From positions 434,001 through 498,000 of the forward strand of contig QPMI01000496.1 of the NCBI GenBank assembly GCA_004431415.1: a DNA stretch of 64,000 nucleotides, written 5' to 3'. The notes beneath the pieces were generated by a model. That model ran no database searches and was not told where the DNA came from. It saw only the letters and a program-made list of their open reading frames with translations. Both the position numbers and the translations under genes were made by a program. Shown piece by piece: positions 13,630 through 23,713 of the stretch (its first letter is position 1; each line of letters opens with the position of its first letter). The DNA is from Cyanophora paradoxa. Taxonomy: Eukaryota; Glaucocystophyceae; Cyanophorales; Cyanophoraceae.

Positions 13630-13870
13630 AAAAAATGGTAAAGTGGGGCTACTGTCACCACATCGATTAATTCCCAATATATCAAACAATCCCAATCAAA
13701 ATCCTCTCGATTCTCAGTCTTTACCAATCAGAATTCAACAAATTCTCAGTCTCTCAATCACAATTAATCGAAGTTATATCTTAAATTAATTAATCGAAGT
13801 TATATCTTAAATCTTATTTATCGAAGTTATATCATAATCTCGATTAATTATATTTAATCGAAGTTATATC
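13630..13870 (+). repeat. Left terminal inverted repeat, 241 bp
   Basis: Begins aaaaaatggtaaagtgg and matches the reverse complement of 25212-25452 base for base as read. Its inner half carries four copies of an AATCGAAGTTATATC word spaced roughly 23-35 bp, which could be a terminal-protein or replication-origin site. Confidence 0.95.
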
Positions 13871-13957
13871 CTTTTTATCCGCCGTGTCTCCCATGAATTA
13901 CAAAATTTGATTGCTTTTTTAACATGCTTAAAAGTTATTAAACACAAACATATACCA

Positions 13958-14143
13958 ATGGCTTGGGAAAAGCGCCAAAGAGATGTTAAGGAATGTGGAT
14001 GTCACACAGTATGGGAAGTCCATGATTTCTTTAATGATGAGAGGGAAATGTATCAAGTTTATTGTGAGAAACACAAGCCAATAACAAATAAAAAACAAAC
14101 CATTCACAGTAACCACACAAAACAAAACGTAAAATCTCAGTAA
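13958..14143 (+). CDS. Small hypothetical protein, 61 aa
   Basis: Starts at the ATG at 13958, just inside the left inverted repeat. It is basic, with a C-x-C-H...C-x-x-H arrangement (ECGCHTVWEV, YCEKH) that could bind a metal. I do not recognise the family. Its Cys/His pattern and distance from other genes favour a real gene, but length alone does not prove it. Confidence 0.45.
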   Translation: MAWEKRQRDVKECGCHTVWEVHDFFNDEREMYQVYCEKHKPITNKKQTIHSNHTKQNVKSQ

Positions 14144-15035
14144 GCCTCAGTAACAATTTAAAACCTCTAATTTTTTACTGTATTTTTTGAACGGTTTTTT
14201 ACTGTATTTTTTACACTAGAAACAACGATAGAAAAGACAATAAAAACAATAGAATTGTAATTGCTTTTTAATCGTATATACGTCACTATATCAATATAGT
14301 ATATACGATATATATCATAGAAAATCGATTTATGGTCATACCTATAACATATCTATTTGTGTATATGTGATATATATATATATATGACGTCATAATGACG
14401 ATGCATATGTATATAATATATATGACATACCACGTGACTCGGGAGATTATGACGATCACGGCGATGTGTATATTGTCATGATGTATATGTATATATATGT
14501 GTGACGCAATCTGATTGGCTCACTGACTTTCAATGTATCCCCCTTCAACTTCTCCCCAGGTTTCGATGTGAGATAAAATGTGATATTAAATGTGAGATAA
14601 AATGTGATATTATATGTGAGATTCTATGTGAGATATAATGTGATATAAAAGTTATAAATTAAATGTTTACTTTGCTCAATTTCTATTGGTCCATGCCACA
14701 GAGTAGTGATTTTTCATTAAATGCGCCATAAATTGCGCCATAAAATGCACCATAAAATGCGCCATAAAATGCGCCATAAAATGCGCCATGAAAACCCGGG
14801 GAATAAACCGTAGTAGGGTATATGATCTCACAAGGTTCAAGTTTCGCTCACGTTTCACCGAAGTTTCGGTAAATCGATTATCGGCATCTTCAAACGCTTG
14901 TATCTCACCACCAGATGGTCAACTCGCAACGTTTTGCATAGCGTTTTGAAGCGCTTGTTAAGCTCTACGCAACTACGTAATCATCGTATTATTTCAAGCT
15001 ACCTTGCCATACAATATTTCTCACAAATCGTCCTT
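14144..15035. other. AT-rich non-coding end region of the Polinton with minisatellites
   Basis: No convincing gene. It holds TATATA-rich stretches with TGACGTCA-type palindromes (14280-14510), a TGTGAGATAAAATGTGATAT tandem word (14565-14650) and a 12-mer array, ATGCGCCATAAA (about 14717-14795). Confidence 0.6.
14717..14795. repeat. 12-bp minisatellite (atgcgccataaa), about 6 copies
   Basis: Near-perfect direct copies with small changes (attgcgccata, atgcaccata). It lies in the non-coding left arm of the element. Confidence 0.8.
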
Positions 15036-15218
15036 TCACACACTGATTGTGGTCATTTCTCGTTGGATCCGAGCCATCTGACCCCTTTTAATTGCTTTTC
15101 TCTTCACAAACTTCTTAAAGCCCTTTATATCATCATCAGTTAGTACTGCTCTATCAGTATAGGTCTTGATATCATAACCTTGCAGGCTAGCTATGACAGT
15201 TTGGTAATTATAACCCAT
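15036..15218 (-). CDS. Small hypothetical protein, 60 aa, overlapping ATPase 3' end
   Basis: An ATG-started frame overlaps the ATPase stop by 28 bases in another frame. The product is basic, containing FKKFVKRKAIKRG. It may be a separate gene or the out-of-frame C-terminus of the ATPase if that gene carries a frameshift; I cannot tell which from sequence alone. Confidence 0.35.
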   Translation of the reverse strand: MGYNYQTVIASLQGYDIKTYTDRAVLTDDDIKGFKKFVKRKAIKRGQMARIQREMTTISV

Positions 15219-15793
15219 AGTCTATGCAATTCCTTGTAGGTCTTCTTATCCATTCCACCATTGTACTCATCAAAGGCGCAATTGAATTCCTTTTCATTCC
15301 CAAGTATATTGAAAAATACAACGAACTCCACATTACGACGAATGGTAGTAGAAATTGAGCATAAACGCTGAACATTAAATATCACAGAAATTGAATAATG
15401 GCGGCCGCTCGTGACCAATTTAGATAACACAGCCGAATTATGCATATCCAAATTGGAACCTATCATGTCATCGAGTATGATTACTAAGTTATTTCGTTTC
15501 TCATTGTTCTCGATTCGTTTCTTTTGCATACTGATCAATCTCAAAACAATGTTATCATCCCATTCCTCATAGATGTTATCTGGATGGGTGATGTCATTGA
15601 ATTGCCCAGTAAAAGCTGTTGAACTAAATATTACGATCTGATCGATCTTGTCACGAAGCTCGTAAAGTAAGTATTTTGTAAACATTGTCTTACCTGTATT
15701 GGAGCGACCAACATTTAAAATTCTCGTTGGGATTCGAACTGTCTTACTCGGATCGAACTCCGGAATATCATCTAAGTTTACTGTGTTATCCAT
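15191..15793 (-). CDS. DNA packaging ATPase, FtsK/HerA (A32-like) type
   Basis: A 200-residue protein. Walker A is GRSNTGKT near residues 29-36; Walker B is LVIILDDMIG near residues 103-112, followed by a hydrophobic strand (ISVIFNVQ) typical of viral genome-packaging ATPases. In polintoviruses, virophages and PRD1-like viruses this enzyme pumps DNA into the capsid. It lies just downstream of the capsid gene on the same strand, as is common. It is slightly short for the family, and the frame change at its end (see the neighbouring 60-aa ORF) may have removed a tail. Confidence 0.88.
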   Translation of the reverse strand: MDNTVNLDDIPEFDPSKTVRIPTRILNVGRSNTGKTMFTKYLLYELRDKIDQIVIFSSTAFTGQFNDITHPDNIYEEWDDNIVLRLISMQKKRIENNEKRNNLVIILDDMIGSNLDMHNSAVLSKLVTSGRHYSISVIFNVQRLCSISTTIRRNVEFVVFFNILGNEKEFNCAFDEYNGGMDKKTYKELHRLWVIITKLS

Positions 15794-15874
15794 TACAGTA
15801 ATAACATAAAAAACAAAATAAACTGCTCACCTACTTAATTTCTGAGCTTCCTACTCTAACGAAAGAAAAGAACT

Positions 15875-17100
15875 TTAGAAGTTCGAGACTTTCAGGGTAG
15901 AGATGTTGTAGCCATTGAGGACCATAACATTGTGTCGCAGGGCATAGATATCAACCTGAACAGGAGCAGCATCAGTGCATCCCGAAACAGTGAGATCCAT
16001 GTAACTCGAGCTGCTGTTGAAGAAATCCTGGTAACCCATAACCGAGTTCCGAAGCGAATCTTTTCCGGACTTGGAAAGAACAATTCCATAAACATTTCCA
16101 GACTCGAATCCGTAGGTGGTATTGCCCACAGTAACACCCTTGTAATGAGAGGGAATGTGATTGACAGCAGAGAGGAAACCGGAAATGGGTTTGTTAGAGA
16201 TATCAAGGGAGCGATTGTTGTGGAAGATCTGGAACTGATCGATTTTAACATCCGAAACATGACCACAGAAATCAGAATGAGTGTAGGTGTTGAGTTTGTT
16301 CACCTCTCGAACAGTCATGAGAATCGAATGAACCAGACCGGAAACATTAGCAAGTGTAACCTCGACCGATTCACCAGCATCAGCAGTTTTAAGCGCTCGG
16401 GTCTTCTTGTGGATGACCTCTGTGATCGGGATGCGAATGCCACCTTGTTCGTTTGCCATCTTTAGGAGTGTCTCAGCCTCAGCCGAAGCGATGTTTACGA
16501 ATTGGCAGATCAGGGAGCAATCCGCAAAGGTAACAGATCCACCGGCAGGAACTTTGACTATCCAGCATCACGGAAATCCACCTCAATCGTTGGCATATCC
16601 GCCAGCGTACATAATGGAAAGTAAGCATCATCCCAGAAAGCAGCGGGGATTTTAACAATGTATTCCATAGCCTCATCTGTGCTTTCACGATCAAGTTCTT
16701 TGAAGTAACCGAGAGAAGCATACATGCTGCCCATAGTAGCATGATCATTATCGATTAGGGCGTTTACAGTGATCCAATCACCAGGGATGATATACTTGAA
16801 ACCACCATGAACGAAGCGGACCTCATTAATAAAGGAAGAACCACCATTGGGGAGGGTGCAGGCTACCTCACCACCAGTGACAATCTTGAAATAGAGCGAA
16901 ACACCAGCAAGGAGTTGCTTGCGAGGTAGATCAAAGTAAGCGGTATTCTTAAAGCCAAAAGTATTGCCTCGGGGGCGAACTTGCTCGAGGAATGGTTTGT
17001 ACTTGGGGTTGGTTCCGATTTGGAGACCAGGGGATAGATAAATTTGATCGGAACCGGGAGTTACGAGGAGTTCCTTAAGGGTAGTTCCAGTGAGTGCCAT
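15875..17100 (-). CDS. Major capsid protein (double jelly-roll type), one frameshift
   Basis: The first frame (17100-16558) gives about 180 residues with jelly-roll strands and the phrase IPAAFWDDAYFPLCTLADMP, typical of the end of the first barrel. It stops at TAG 16558-16560. The next frame is open from about 16565 through the ATG at 16457-16459 to 15875 and encodes the second barrel, ending with VDIYALRHNVMVLNGY, a strand pattern seen at the C-end of Polinton-type capsid proteins. Together they span about 407 residues, short for a double jelly-roll protein. The break is a single-base shift near 16555-16565. It may be a true lesion, a programmed shift or an assembly error. Identity rests on pattern and gene order. 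Confidence 0.78.
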
Positions 17101-17152
17101 CTCTTATGTTTAAAATACCAAAAGAAATTTTTAAAATGCTTTATTAAACAGA
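17101..17152. promoter_or_regulatory. 52-bp divergent promoter region between capsid genes
   Basis: The only space between the divergent starts of the capsid (-) and penton-like (+) genes. It is A/T rich with two TTTAAAAT-type words, so it must hold both promoters. The assignment is positional. Confidence 0.5.
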
Positions 17153-18052
17153 ATGACGCGTCATTACCTTAATATTGATTCTCGGGATCGGGATGATGGA
17201 ACCCCAACAAACTTCACTTACAAAATTCCCCATGCAATCCAAAATGTGAGGGCATGCAGAGTGACCAATTTCGAGATGTTCAATAACATTTACAATCTCA
17301 GCGAGAATGGAAGTTTGATTACAGGAACCTATGATGCTGGGGATGTAATTAAAACTAAGAATAACACTATTTCAAAAGGGACATATACTTCGGATAGTTT
17401 GGTGAATCTTCTAAATGCAAAACTTGCTTCACAAGTGTATGGTGCAGCAGGAACTACCTATACTCGCCATTTTCATGTAACCTATGATCCTGTTACCATG
17501 TTTCTAAGGTTCATGTGCGATGCAACATTTACCCTCTCCTTTGGAAGTCGGATCTTAGCGAACTTCCTTGGTTTCCCAGATCGCAGACCTGACAGTTCTG
17601 AAAATGGTTATGCTTCTGCCCTGCTCGATTCGCCAGTAACAGTTGGAGCAAATACTTATAATTACTACATTGACAGTGTTATACCACTCGATCTTCTGTT
17701 CAATTCTTACATCCTTCTTCATGTTGACCCACTCAAAGGCAACTATGTAAGCAAGAACACCAGCGATGATAAAGCCCTTGCAAAAATTGAGATTGACCAA
17801 ACGGTAGGCAGTCTACTAAAATACGATTCATCGAATAATTCCATGATATTGCATGAGCAAAATGGTTTGGTGGAAGTTGAAACGCTAAAAGTTCGTCTCA
17901 CATACTGGAATGGTGTTGAAACTGATATTACTACAGATTGGTCGATGACTCTCGAACTGATTACTGAAGATGATAAAGATCTGACGAAGAAAGCATTGAA
18001 GAATGTCATAAAAGAGTTGGAGGGACTCTACCTGCCGTTCTCACGGTCATAG
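17153..18052 (+). CDS. Penton-like minor capsid protein
   Basis: A 299-residue intact frame. The N-terminus has the IDSRDR motif followed by a Thr-Asn-Phe-x-Tyr strand and IPHAIQNVRACRV, the usual opening of the single jelly-roll minor capsid (penton) proteins of polinton-like viruses and virophages. Mixed beta-type sequence follows. It starts 52 bp from the capsid gene in the opposite direction. The expected role is the pentameric vertex of the capsid. Confidence 0.8.
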   Translation: MTRHYLNIDSRDRDDGTPTNFTYKIPHAIQNVRACRVTNFEMFNNIYNLSENGSLITGTYDAGDVIKTKNNTISKGTYTSDSLVNLLNAKLASQVYGAAGTTYTRHFHVTYDPVTMFLRFMCDATFTLSFGSRILANFLGFPDRRPDSSENGYASALLDSPVTVGANTYNYYIDSVIPLDLLFNSYILLHVDPLKGNYVSKNTSDDKALAKIEIDQTVGSLLKYDSSNNSMILHEQNGLVEVETLKVRLTYWNGVETDITTDWSMTLELITEDDKDLTKKALKNVIKELEGLYLPFSRS

Positions 18053-18088
18053 GAAATACTGTAGAATAAATTTGTCTCGATATTACAA

Positions 18089-18873
18089 ATGGCTCGCAAG
18101 ACTCAGCCCAAGAATTTCTTAGCCAAACCAGTTGAGCAAGCAGAACCAGAACGGAAACAGTTTAAGAAATCGAAAGGAACCGCAGCATACGGAACTGGTG
18201 ATCTCGATAAAAATGTCCACCAGACCATGAATGCTCACACAATTGCGCTTACTTCAAACTCAAATGATGATAATGCCCTGGTTGACCAAGTCCCACTGAA
18301 CCGCATGCCCGGAGCGAAACGAGGAATCAAGAAAGGGCAGTTCAAATCATCCACGAAGGACAAGGTTGCCTCATCATCGACACTGCTGAAACTGCTTGAT
18401 GGTGGTGAGAGACTCTACTCAACCTATTCCGAGAAAGACCATCGCAACCGCTACTTTATTCGTTCAACCACTGGTGGACTGAAATCTGTGACATATCAGT
18501 ATGCTAAGAGTCTTGTTGATGGTATTGCAGCAGAGACCAAAAACGAAAACAAGATCAAGGAACAGCCAATCACAAAGGAGAAGGTTGAGAAGAAACCAGA
18601 GGTAACCATGAAGTAATCCCTGAACCTGTTCATGTCGCAAAAGACTCACCAACAGAACTGATTGCAAAGACAATCGATTACCAAGACTCCAACAAAACGG
18701 ATTTGCCGGTTCTCAATAAATCGATCCTCCGGGTTGCCACTTCGCAGGCTGATCCAGTCAACTCGATTCCAAATGCTGCCCAATGGTCTCAGGGTTTGCA
18801 AAGCTTGGTATTAGACCCGGTTATCGCCGTTAAGGATCATTTCAGAATTTTTAAAAATCTTGAACATTGTTAG
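18089..18873 (+). CDS. Hypothetical basic virion-type protein, one frameshift
   Basis: The first frame (18089-18616) gives 175 residues rich in Lys, Asn and Gln, ending KKPEVTMK. A second frame is open across the same junction from about 18588 to TAG 18871-18873 with similar composition, so the original gene was probably about 260 residues. The shift point lies in gaagaaacc...atgaag near 18600. It starts 36 bp after the penton-like gene, which suggests co-transcription. No family is recognised; I see no protease triad. Confidence 0.6.
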
Positions 18874-19183
18874 CGCTACGTAACCAATCTTATCCCGTAG
18901 GCTCAAAACTTCTTCATTTTTATGGAGGCGTTGTAGAGCGAAGTGAAAATATCCATAGGTAAATCACTTTAATCACCTGTTCTACCGGGTTCAGTGGTAG
19001 AAACTTGCAGCCGACAAGTGAGCCTATTTGGTTTCGGTGGCTTTATCATTTTTCCAGCATCTTCTTTCGTACTGGATGCTCTGCAATCGGACCAAAATTT
19101 GACAGGAGTTTAATCGCTATATACAGACAGAAAAACTACTTAAAGATTTCTTAACATATATTAAGAGAGTAGAAAAGGACAAA
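18874..19183. other. Non-coding spacer in the Polinton
   Basis: About 310 bp without a gene. Short imperfect inverted repeats (ctaccgggttcagtggtag near 18983) may form a hairpin downstream of the preceding gene. The last 35 bases hold the upstream motif listed separately. Confidence 0.5.
19137..19183 (+). promoter_or_regulatory. Upstream motif shared with the polymerase gene
   Basis: ACTTAAAGATTTC...ACATATATTAAGAGAGTAG before the 85-aa gene resembles TATTTAAAGAAAA...GTATATATTAATAGAGTG at 19633-19674 before the polymerase gene. Spacing of the two blocks and distance to ATG are alike (about 15-20 bases), which suggests a common promoter class. Confidence 0.5.
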
Positions 19184-19441
19184 ATGCCAATCAGTGAGGC
19201 TCAGAAGCGTGCTACTTATCGTTATCGTAAAAGTGAAAAAGGTCAGGAATATTTAAAAAAGTATAATGCGAAATTCGCAAAGCAAATGCGTGATTTATAC
19301 CATACTGATGAGTGTTACAGAGCCATGAGAATCGTTGAGAGTTCCCAGCGTCTCTATGCTTCCAATGCAGTCTGCTTTGTGAAGTATCTCTATGGTGTCC
19401 CGTATTCTAACCGTGGTCGCAAATCGAAATATCTCTGTTAA
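19184..19441 (+). CDS. Small basic hypothetical protein, 85 aa
   Basis: An intact ATG-started frame. The N-half is a charged helix (RKSEKGQEYLKKYNAKF) and the C-end is basic (RGRKSKYLC). It has its own upstream motif like that of the polymerase. The family is not recognised; a DNA-binding role would be a guess. Confidence 0.55.
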   Translation: MPISEAQKRATYRYRKSEKGQEYLKKYNAKFAKQMRDLYHTDECYRAMRIVESSQRLYASNAVCFVKYLYGVPYSNRGRKSKYLC

Positions 19442-19624
19442 TTGTTTTTCTCAGCGCGATCTGCTCTGAGAAACCCGTGGGAACCGCGCTGGAACCACAA
19501 ATAAAATCATTCTGTTATTTTTAGAGTTCGATGATCGAGCCAACCCTTTGTTATTTTTATGAATGCCCTCGACTAAATTTATTTTGTTGGAGACTTTTGG
19601 TTTTGTCGGTAAAATTTGACGCGA

Positions 19625-19682
19625 GTATAAAAGTATTTAAAGAAAACTTTTGTAGGTATATATTAATAGAGTGAACAAAGAA
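19625..19682 (+). promoter_or_regulatory. Polymerase gene promoter, TATA-like plus shared motif
   Basis: GAGTATAAAAG (about 19623-19633) followed by TTTAAAGAAAA and ATATATTAATAGAGTG ending 10 bases before the ATG at 19683. The second part is shared with the region before the 85-aa gene. Confidence 0.5.
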
Positions 19683-22600
19683 ATGCCTCGACCAAGTAAT
19701 CGGATTTCGAAGAATTTGCAGGATGAGATTCTTGGTTACTACATGCAAGCAAAAGTAGAAGACAAATTGACCCGAGAGCAGGATATCTATTTCTTGAGAG
19801 AATTTACTTTCAAAGCAATTAGAATTCCAAAGTTGATTGATATCAGAGATACACTGAGAGGTATCGTAGAGCCTCGTTTGTATCGCAAGCAGGAGAAGAA
19901 GGAAGCCAGAGCGGAGAGGGCTGCAAAGAATGTTGCAAAACGGCAAGCAAAGACCAAAGAAGTGCAGAAATACAAAAGAAATCAGCAGAAGAAGGCCAAG
20001 AAGCAAGAGAGGGTTCAAAAATGGAAGTCAAAGCAGGAAGCCAACCAGGTTCAGGTAATGAATGCCATGAATCACCTAGTCGAAGAGATTACATGGAAAA
20101 ACGCTAAGAAAAACCTAATTAACACAATCCATCGGTTTATCACTGAGAAGATAGGATGGGATGATCTCCACAGAAGACTTCAAGAGGCTTTGGACAGACA
20201 CAATGGAATTAAGTTCCAGTTCAAAGTGAAGGCCAATTACAAATACAAGGAGAAGCAAAATGGAAGGTGGACAGGAGAGTACCAATACGCAACCAGATAT
20301 CCAAGCTCAATGCAGTTTTACCTAGTTCTTCCAGCAAATGACCTAACGGATATCGTAAGGCAAGCTGTGGATGATCTGCATGAAATCATGACAGCCATTG
20401 AGTATGCAGAGGTTCACAATATTCTCGAAGTAACCCTACAAATTCTATCTTACACACCTCTGACAGGAAGTTCTTACATTCCTCTTCCAGAAGAGATTGA
20501 AAAGAGAAAGGCTGTTATCAATCCTAAGAATGAAGACCAAGAATGTTTCCGACATGCTGTTAAGATTGGCTTGCATCACAATGATGTCATTCGAAACCAC
20601 AGATCTGAATTGAAACGATACAGTAAGTGGGACAAGGAATTTGATTGGAGTCGCTTTGAGTTCCCAGTCAAGAATGATTCTAGAGTTTACGATCTAGCTT
20701 CAAAGATGATTGGTAGACCTATCAATGTCTACTTCCTTGATAACAAGAAACGAGTCTTCCCTATCCATGTGAACAAGAACCCAGCAGAGCAGCACAAGAC
20801 CATTGACCTTTTGATGTGGAGTGATGGGGAGAACACCCATTATGGCTTCATTTCAAGTCTATCGAGACTCATTCCAAGCTCACACAAGGAAACGAAGTAT
20901 TTCTGTAAATGCTGCTTGAAGGGATTTACAGGTCAAAGGATCCTCGATAATCACATTAGACTAAGCAGATGCTATGAACGACCAACAGCAACTATTGATG
21001 TGATGCCTGAAGCAGGAAGCTGTATTATGTGGGATCCACAGAGAAATGCAGACAAAACAGTTTGGCATCCGATGTTTGCAGTTGCTGATTTCGAGTGTCT
21101 CCTGAAATCTGTTGAAAGTGTTGTGACTCGTGTTGATGAGAAAGGTGTTAAATACGATTCAAATAATAACGAGATCAACACCGAAATTTACCAAAAGCAC
21201 ATCCCTTGCGCTTACAAAATCATGATCATGCATAAGGACAAGATCCTAAGAGAAGTCCTCTACCAGAAACAAGATCCAAACAACGATGATGAGGTAATCA
21301 ATCATTTCATGACAACTCTCAAAAATATGGAGGCTGAGTTGCTTGAAAAGGTGAGAGAGGTCGAGCCAATAAAGATGGATCGATATGACAAAATGAATTT
21401 CAAAGAAGCCACATGCTGCTACATTTGCGAGGATCAATTCGTTAAATATGGAGAAGAGGGTAAGGTTTTCATTACAAAGAAAGTCAGGGATCATGATCAT
21501 ACCACAGGTAAATATCTTGGGGCTGCCTGTGATAAATGCAACCTGAGAAGAAGGGTTAACCCTAAAATTCCTGTTATATTCCACAATCTGAAAGGGTATG
21601 ATGGACACTACATTCTAAAAGCTCTCGGTGAGCATGCAGACCCAGGAAAAGAGATCCGCTGTATCGCTGAGAATTTCGAGAAGTTCAAGTGTTTCGACTT
21701 TAACAGCTACAAATTCGTTGATTCCCTGAATTTCATGCAAGAAAGTCTTGACAAACTTGCTAGTAATCTCGGTCACAGAGACAACTATAAATACACCAAT
21801 GAATGGTGTGACCAGCATACAATTACGGAGACCCAAAGAGAACTCCTGATGAGGAAGGGATTCTTCCCTTATGATTACTTGGATTGCCTTGATAGACTCA
21901 GCGAAACTAAACTTCCCAGCAAAGAGGCTTTCTTCTCAAAGCTTAATGATCGTGAAATTAGCGACAGTGACTACAAGCATTGTCAGAAGGTGTGGGATGC
22001 ATTTGATTGCAAGACACTTGGAGATTACATGAAGATCTACCTTGAAACTGATGTGTTCCTTCTCGCTGATGTGTTTGGTCACAATTTCCGACAGAGATGC
22101 TATAAAGATTATGGACTTGATCCTATCCATTTCATTTCAGCTCCACACCTCAGTTGGAATGCTATGTTGAAACTTACGAAGGTTGTTCTCGAAAACATTG
22201 ATGATGATGAAATGTATCGTATGTTCGAGCTTGGAATTCGTGGTGGAATATCGATGATAGCTACGCGGAATGCTCAGGCTAACAATCCATACATGAAGAA
22301 CTTTGATCCAACAAAGCCAATAAAATACATCATCACATGGGATGCCAACAATTTGTATGGATTTGCTATGTGTCAAAAGTTACCTATTGGTGATTTTGAA
22401 TGGATCGATAACGTTGAAGACTTTGATTACATGAAATTTGATGCTGATGGTGAAACTGGGGCATTATTGGAGGTTGATTTGGAGTATCCAGATCATTTGC
22501 ATGATGAGCATAGCGATTACCCACTAGCACCTGAATCTATGGTAGTAACTGAGGACATGTTATCACCTTCCCAACTTGAAATGCTTGGTGAAGAAAAGCT

Positions 22601-23681
22601 TCCTGGAAACCGAAAGTTGGTACCCAATCTGAACAACAAACACAACTACGTTCTTCACATCAAGAATCTGCAATACTATGTATCAAAGGGTATGATTGTG
22701 AAGAAGATCCATCGAGGGATTGAATTCAAACAATCGGCTTGGTTGAAACCTTACATTGATTTCAATACTGAGAAAAGGAAGCAGGCACAAAATGATTTCG
22801 ATAAGGATTTCTACAAGCTCATGAATAATTCGGTGTATGGAAAAACCATGGAGAATGTCCGGAATCGTAGCAACATCAAACTCTGCCACAACCCAGAGAA
22901 GCAGGCGAAACTGAATGCAAACCCTCTACTGAAAAAGGTTAAGATCATCACCGAGAACCTGACAGCAGTTGAAATGTATCGTGGAACTATTCTTCTCGAT
23001 AAACCAATCTATGTTGGTCAGGCGATCCTTGATTTATCAAAACTTGTCATGTATCAGTTCCACTACGATTACATTCGCAAGAAGTATGGATCGAAAGCCA
23101 AACTCCTCATGACTGACACAGATTCGCTGTATTACATTATTGAGACCGAGGATCTATACAAGGATATGAACTCTGACTCTCATTTGTTCGATCAATCGGA
23201 ATACAGTCCTTCTCACATTTGCTACAATCCTCAAAATAAAAAGGTTCCTGGTTTATTCAAGGATGATGCCGGTGATTTGGTTGTAACTGACTTTGCAGGA
23301 TACAAACCAAAGGCCTACTCTTATTTGAAGGATTTGAATGTCAAGGCTCTTGGTTCGGAAGAAGATGTGAAAAAGGTGATTGCTAAAAGGTTGAAGGATA
23401 GTGGGAAAAGTTCAGAAGAAGATGTAAAGAAAGATACTGTAAAGAGGTTGAAGGGAATCCAGAGATGTGTAGTTAAAAACAAATTAGAGTATAAGCATTT
23501 CTATGATACTGTCATGGGGCAAGAGCAGGATCCTGTTACAGTTAGAGGAATTCGTTCAAAGAACCACGAGGTATCAACACTTGAAATGAAAAAGAGGGCA
23601 TTCAATGCGCTTGATACCAAGAGGTATCTTTGCGAGGATAAGGTGAATACTCTTGCAATTGGGCATTACAGAACTCGCTAA
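19683..23681 (+). CDS. Family B DNA polymerase, protein-primed type (Polinton PolB)
   Basis: An intact 1332-residue frame, starting at the ATG at 19683. The N-terminal 130 residues are a long Lys/Arg/Glu helix. Then come QECFRHAVKIGLHH and a Cys2-His-Cys finger (FCKCCLKGF...HIRLSRC) found in Polinton polymerases. The 3'-5' exonuclease motif is AVADFEC. An HNH/endonuclease VII-like insert carries CCYICEDQF and RDHDHTTGKYLGAACDKCN, followed by FHNLKGYDGHYIL. Polymerase motifs are A WDANNLYGFAM, B KLMNNSVYGKTMEN and C MTDTDSLYY. It should copy the element from a terminal protein; no separate terminal protein is visible, so the N-terminal extension may serve. This is the best-preserved gene of the element. 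Confidence 0.95.
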   Translation: MPRPSNRISKNLQDEILGYYMQAKVEDKLTREQDIYFLREFTFKAIRIPKLIDIRDTLRGIVEPRLYRKQEKKEARAERAAKNVAKRQAKTKEVQKYKRNQQKKAKKQERVQKWKSKQEANQVQVMNAMNHLVEEITWKNAKKNLINTIHRFITEKIGWDDLHRRLQEALDRHNGIKFQFKVKANYKYKEKQNGRWTGEYQYATRYPSSMQFYLVLPANDLTDIVRQAVDDLHEIMTAIEYAEVHNILEVTLQILSYTPLTGSSYIPLPEEIEKRKAVINPKNEDQECFRHAVKIGLHHNDVIRNHRSELKRYSKWDKEFDWSRFEFPVKNDSRVYDLASKMIGRPINVYFLDNKKRVFPIHVNKNPAEQHKTIDLLMWSDGENTHYGFISSLSRLIPSSHKETKYFCKCCLKGFTGQRILDNHIRLSRCYERPTATIDVMPEAGSCIMWDPQRNADKTVWHPMFAVADFECLLKSVESVVTRVDEKGVKYDSNNNEINTEIYQKHIPCAYKIMIMHKDKILREVLYQKQDPNNDDEVINHFMTTLKNMEAELLEKVREVEPIKMDRYDKMNFKEATCCYICEDQFVKYGEEGKVFITKKVRDHDHTTGKYLGAACDKCNLRRRVNPKIPVIFHNLKGYDGHYILKALGEHADPGKEIRCIAENFEKFKCFDFNSYKFVDSLNFMQESLDKLASNLGHRDNYKYTNEWCDQHTITETQRELLMRKGFFPYDYLDCLDRLSETKLPSKEAFFSKLNDREISDSDYKHCQKVWDAFDCKTLGDYMKIYLETDVFLLADVFGHNFRQRCYKDYGLDPIHFISAPHLSWNAMLKLTKVVLENIDDDEMYRMFELGIRGGISMIATRNAQANNPYMKNFDPTKPIKYIITWDANNLYGFAMCQKLPIGDFEWIDNVEDFDYMKFDADGETGALLEVDLEYPDHLHDEHSDYPLAPESMVVTEDMLSPSQLEMLGEEKLPGNRKLVPNLNNKHNYVLHIKNLQYYVSKGMIVKKIHRGIEFKQSAWLKPYIDFNTEKRKQAQNDFDKDFYKLMNNSVYGKTMENVRNRSNIKLCHNPEKQAKLNANPLLKKVKIITENLTAVEMYRGTILLDKPIYVGQAILDLSKLVMYQFHYDYIRKKYGSKAKLLMTDTDSLYYIIETEDLYKDMNSDSHLFDQSEYSPSHICYNPQNKKVPGLFKDDAGDLVVTDFAGYKPKAYSYLKDLNVKALGSEEDVKKVIAKRLKDSGKSSEEDVKKDTVKRLKGIQRCVVKNKLEYKHFYDTVMGQEQDPVTVRGIRSKNHEVSTLEMKKRAFNALDTKRYLCEDKVNTLAIGHYRTR

Positions 23682-23713
23682 GGTTAGGTTAAAGAAATTG
23701 ATTGCTTATTGTA

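Noticed and set aside
15036-15793. ATPase definitely frameshifted at its 3' end
   Set aside because: The conserved Walker motifs lie well inside the intact frame, and the overlapping 60-aa ORF has its own ATG, so a separate overlapping gene is equally possible.
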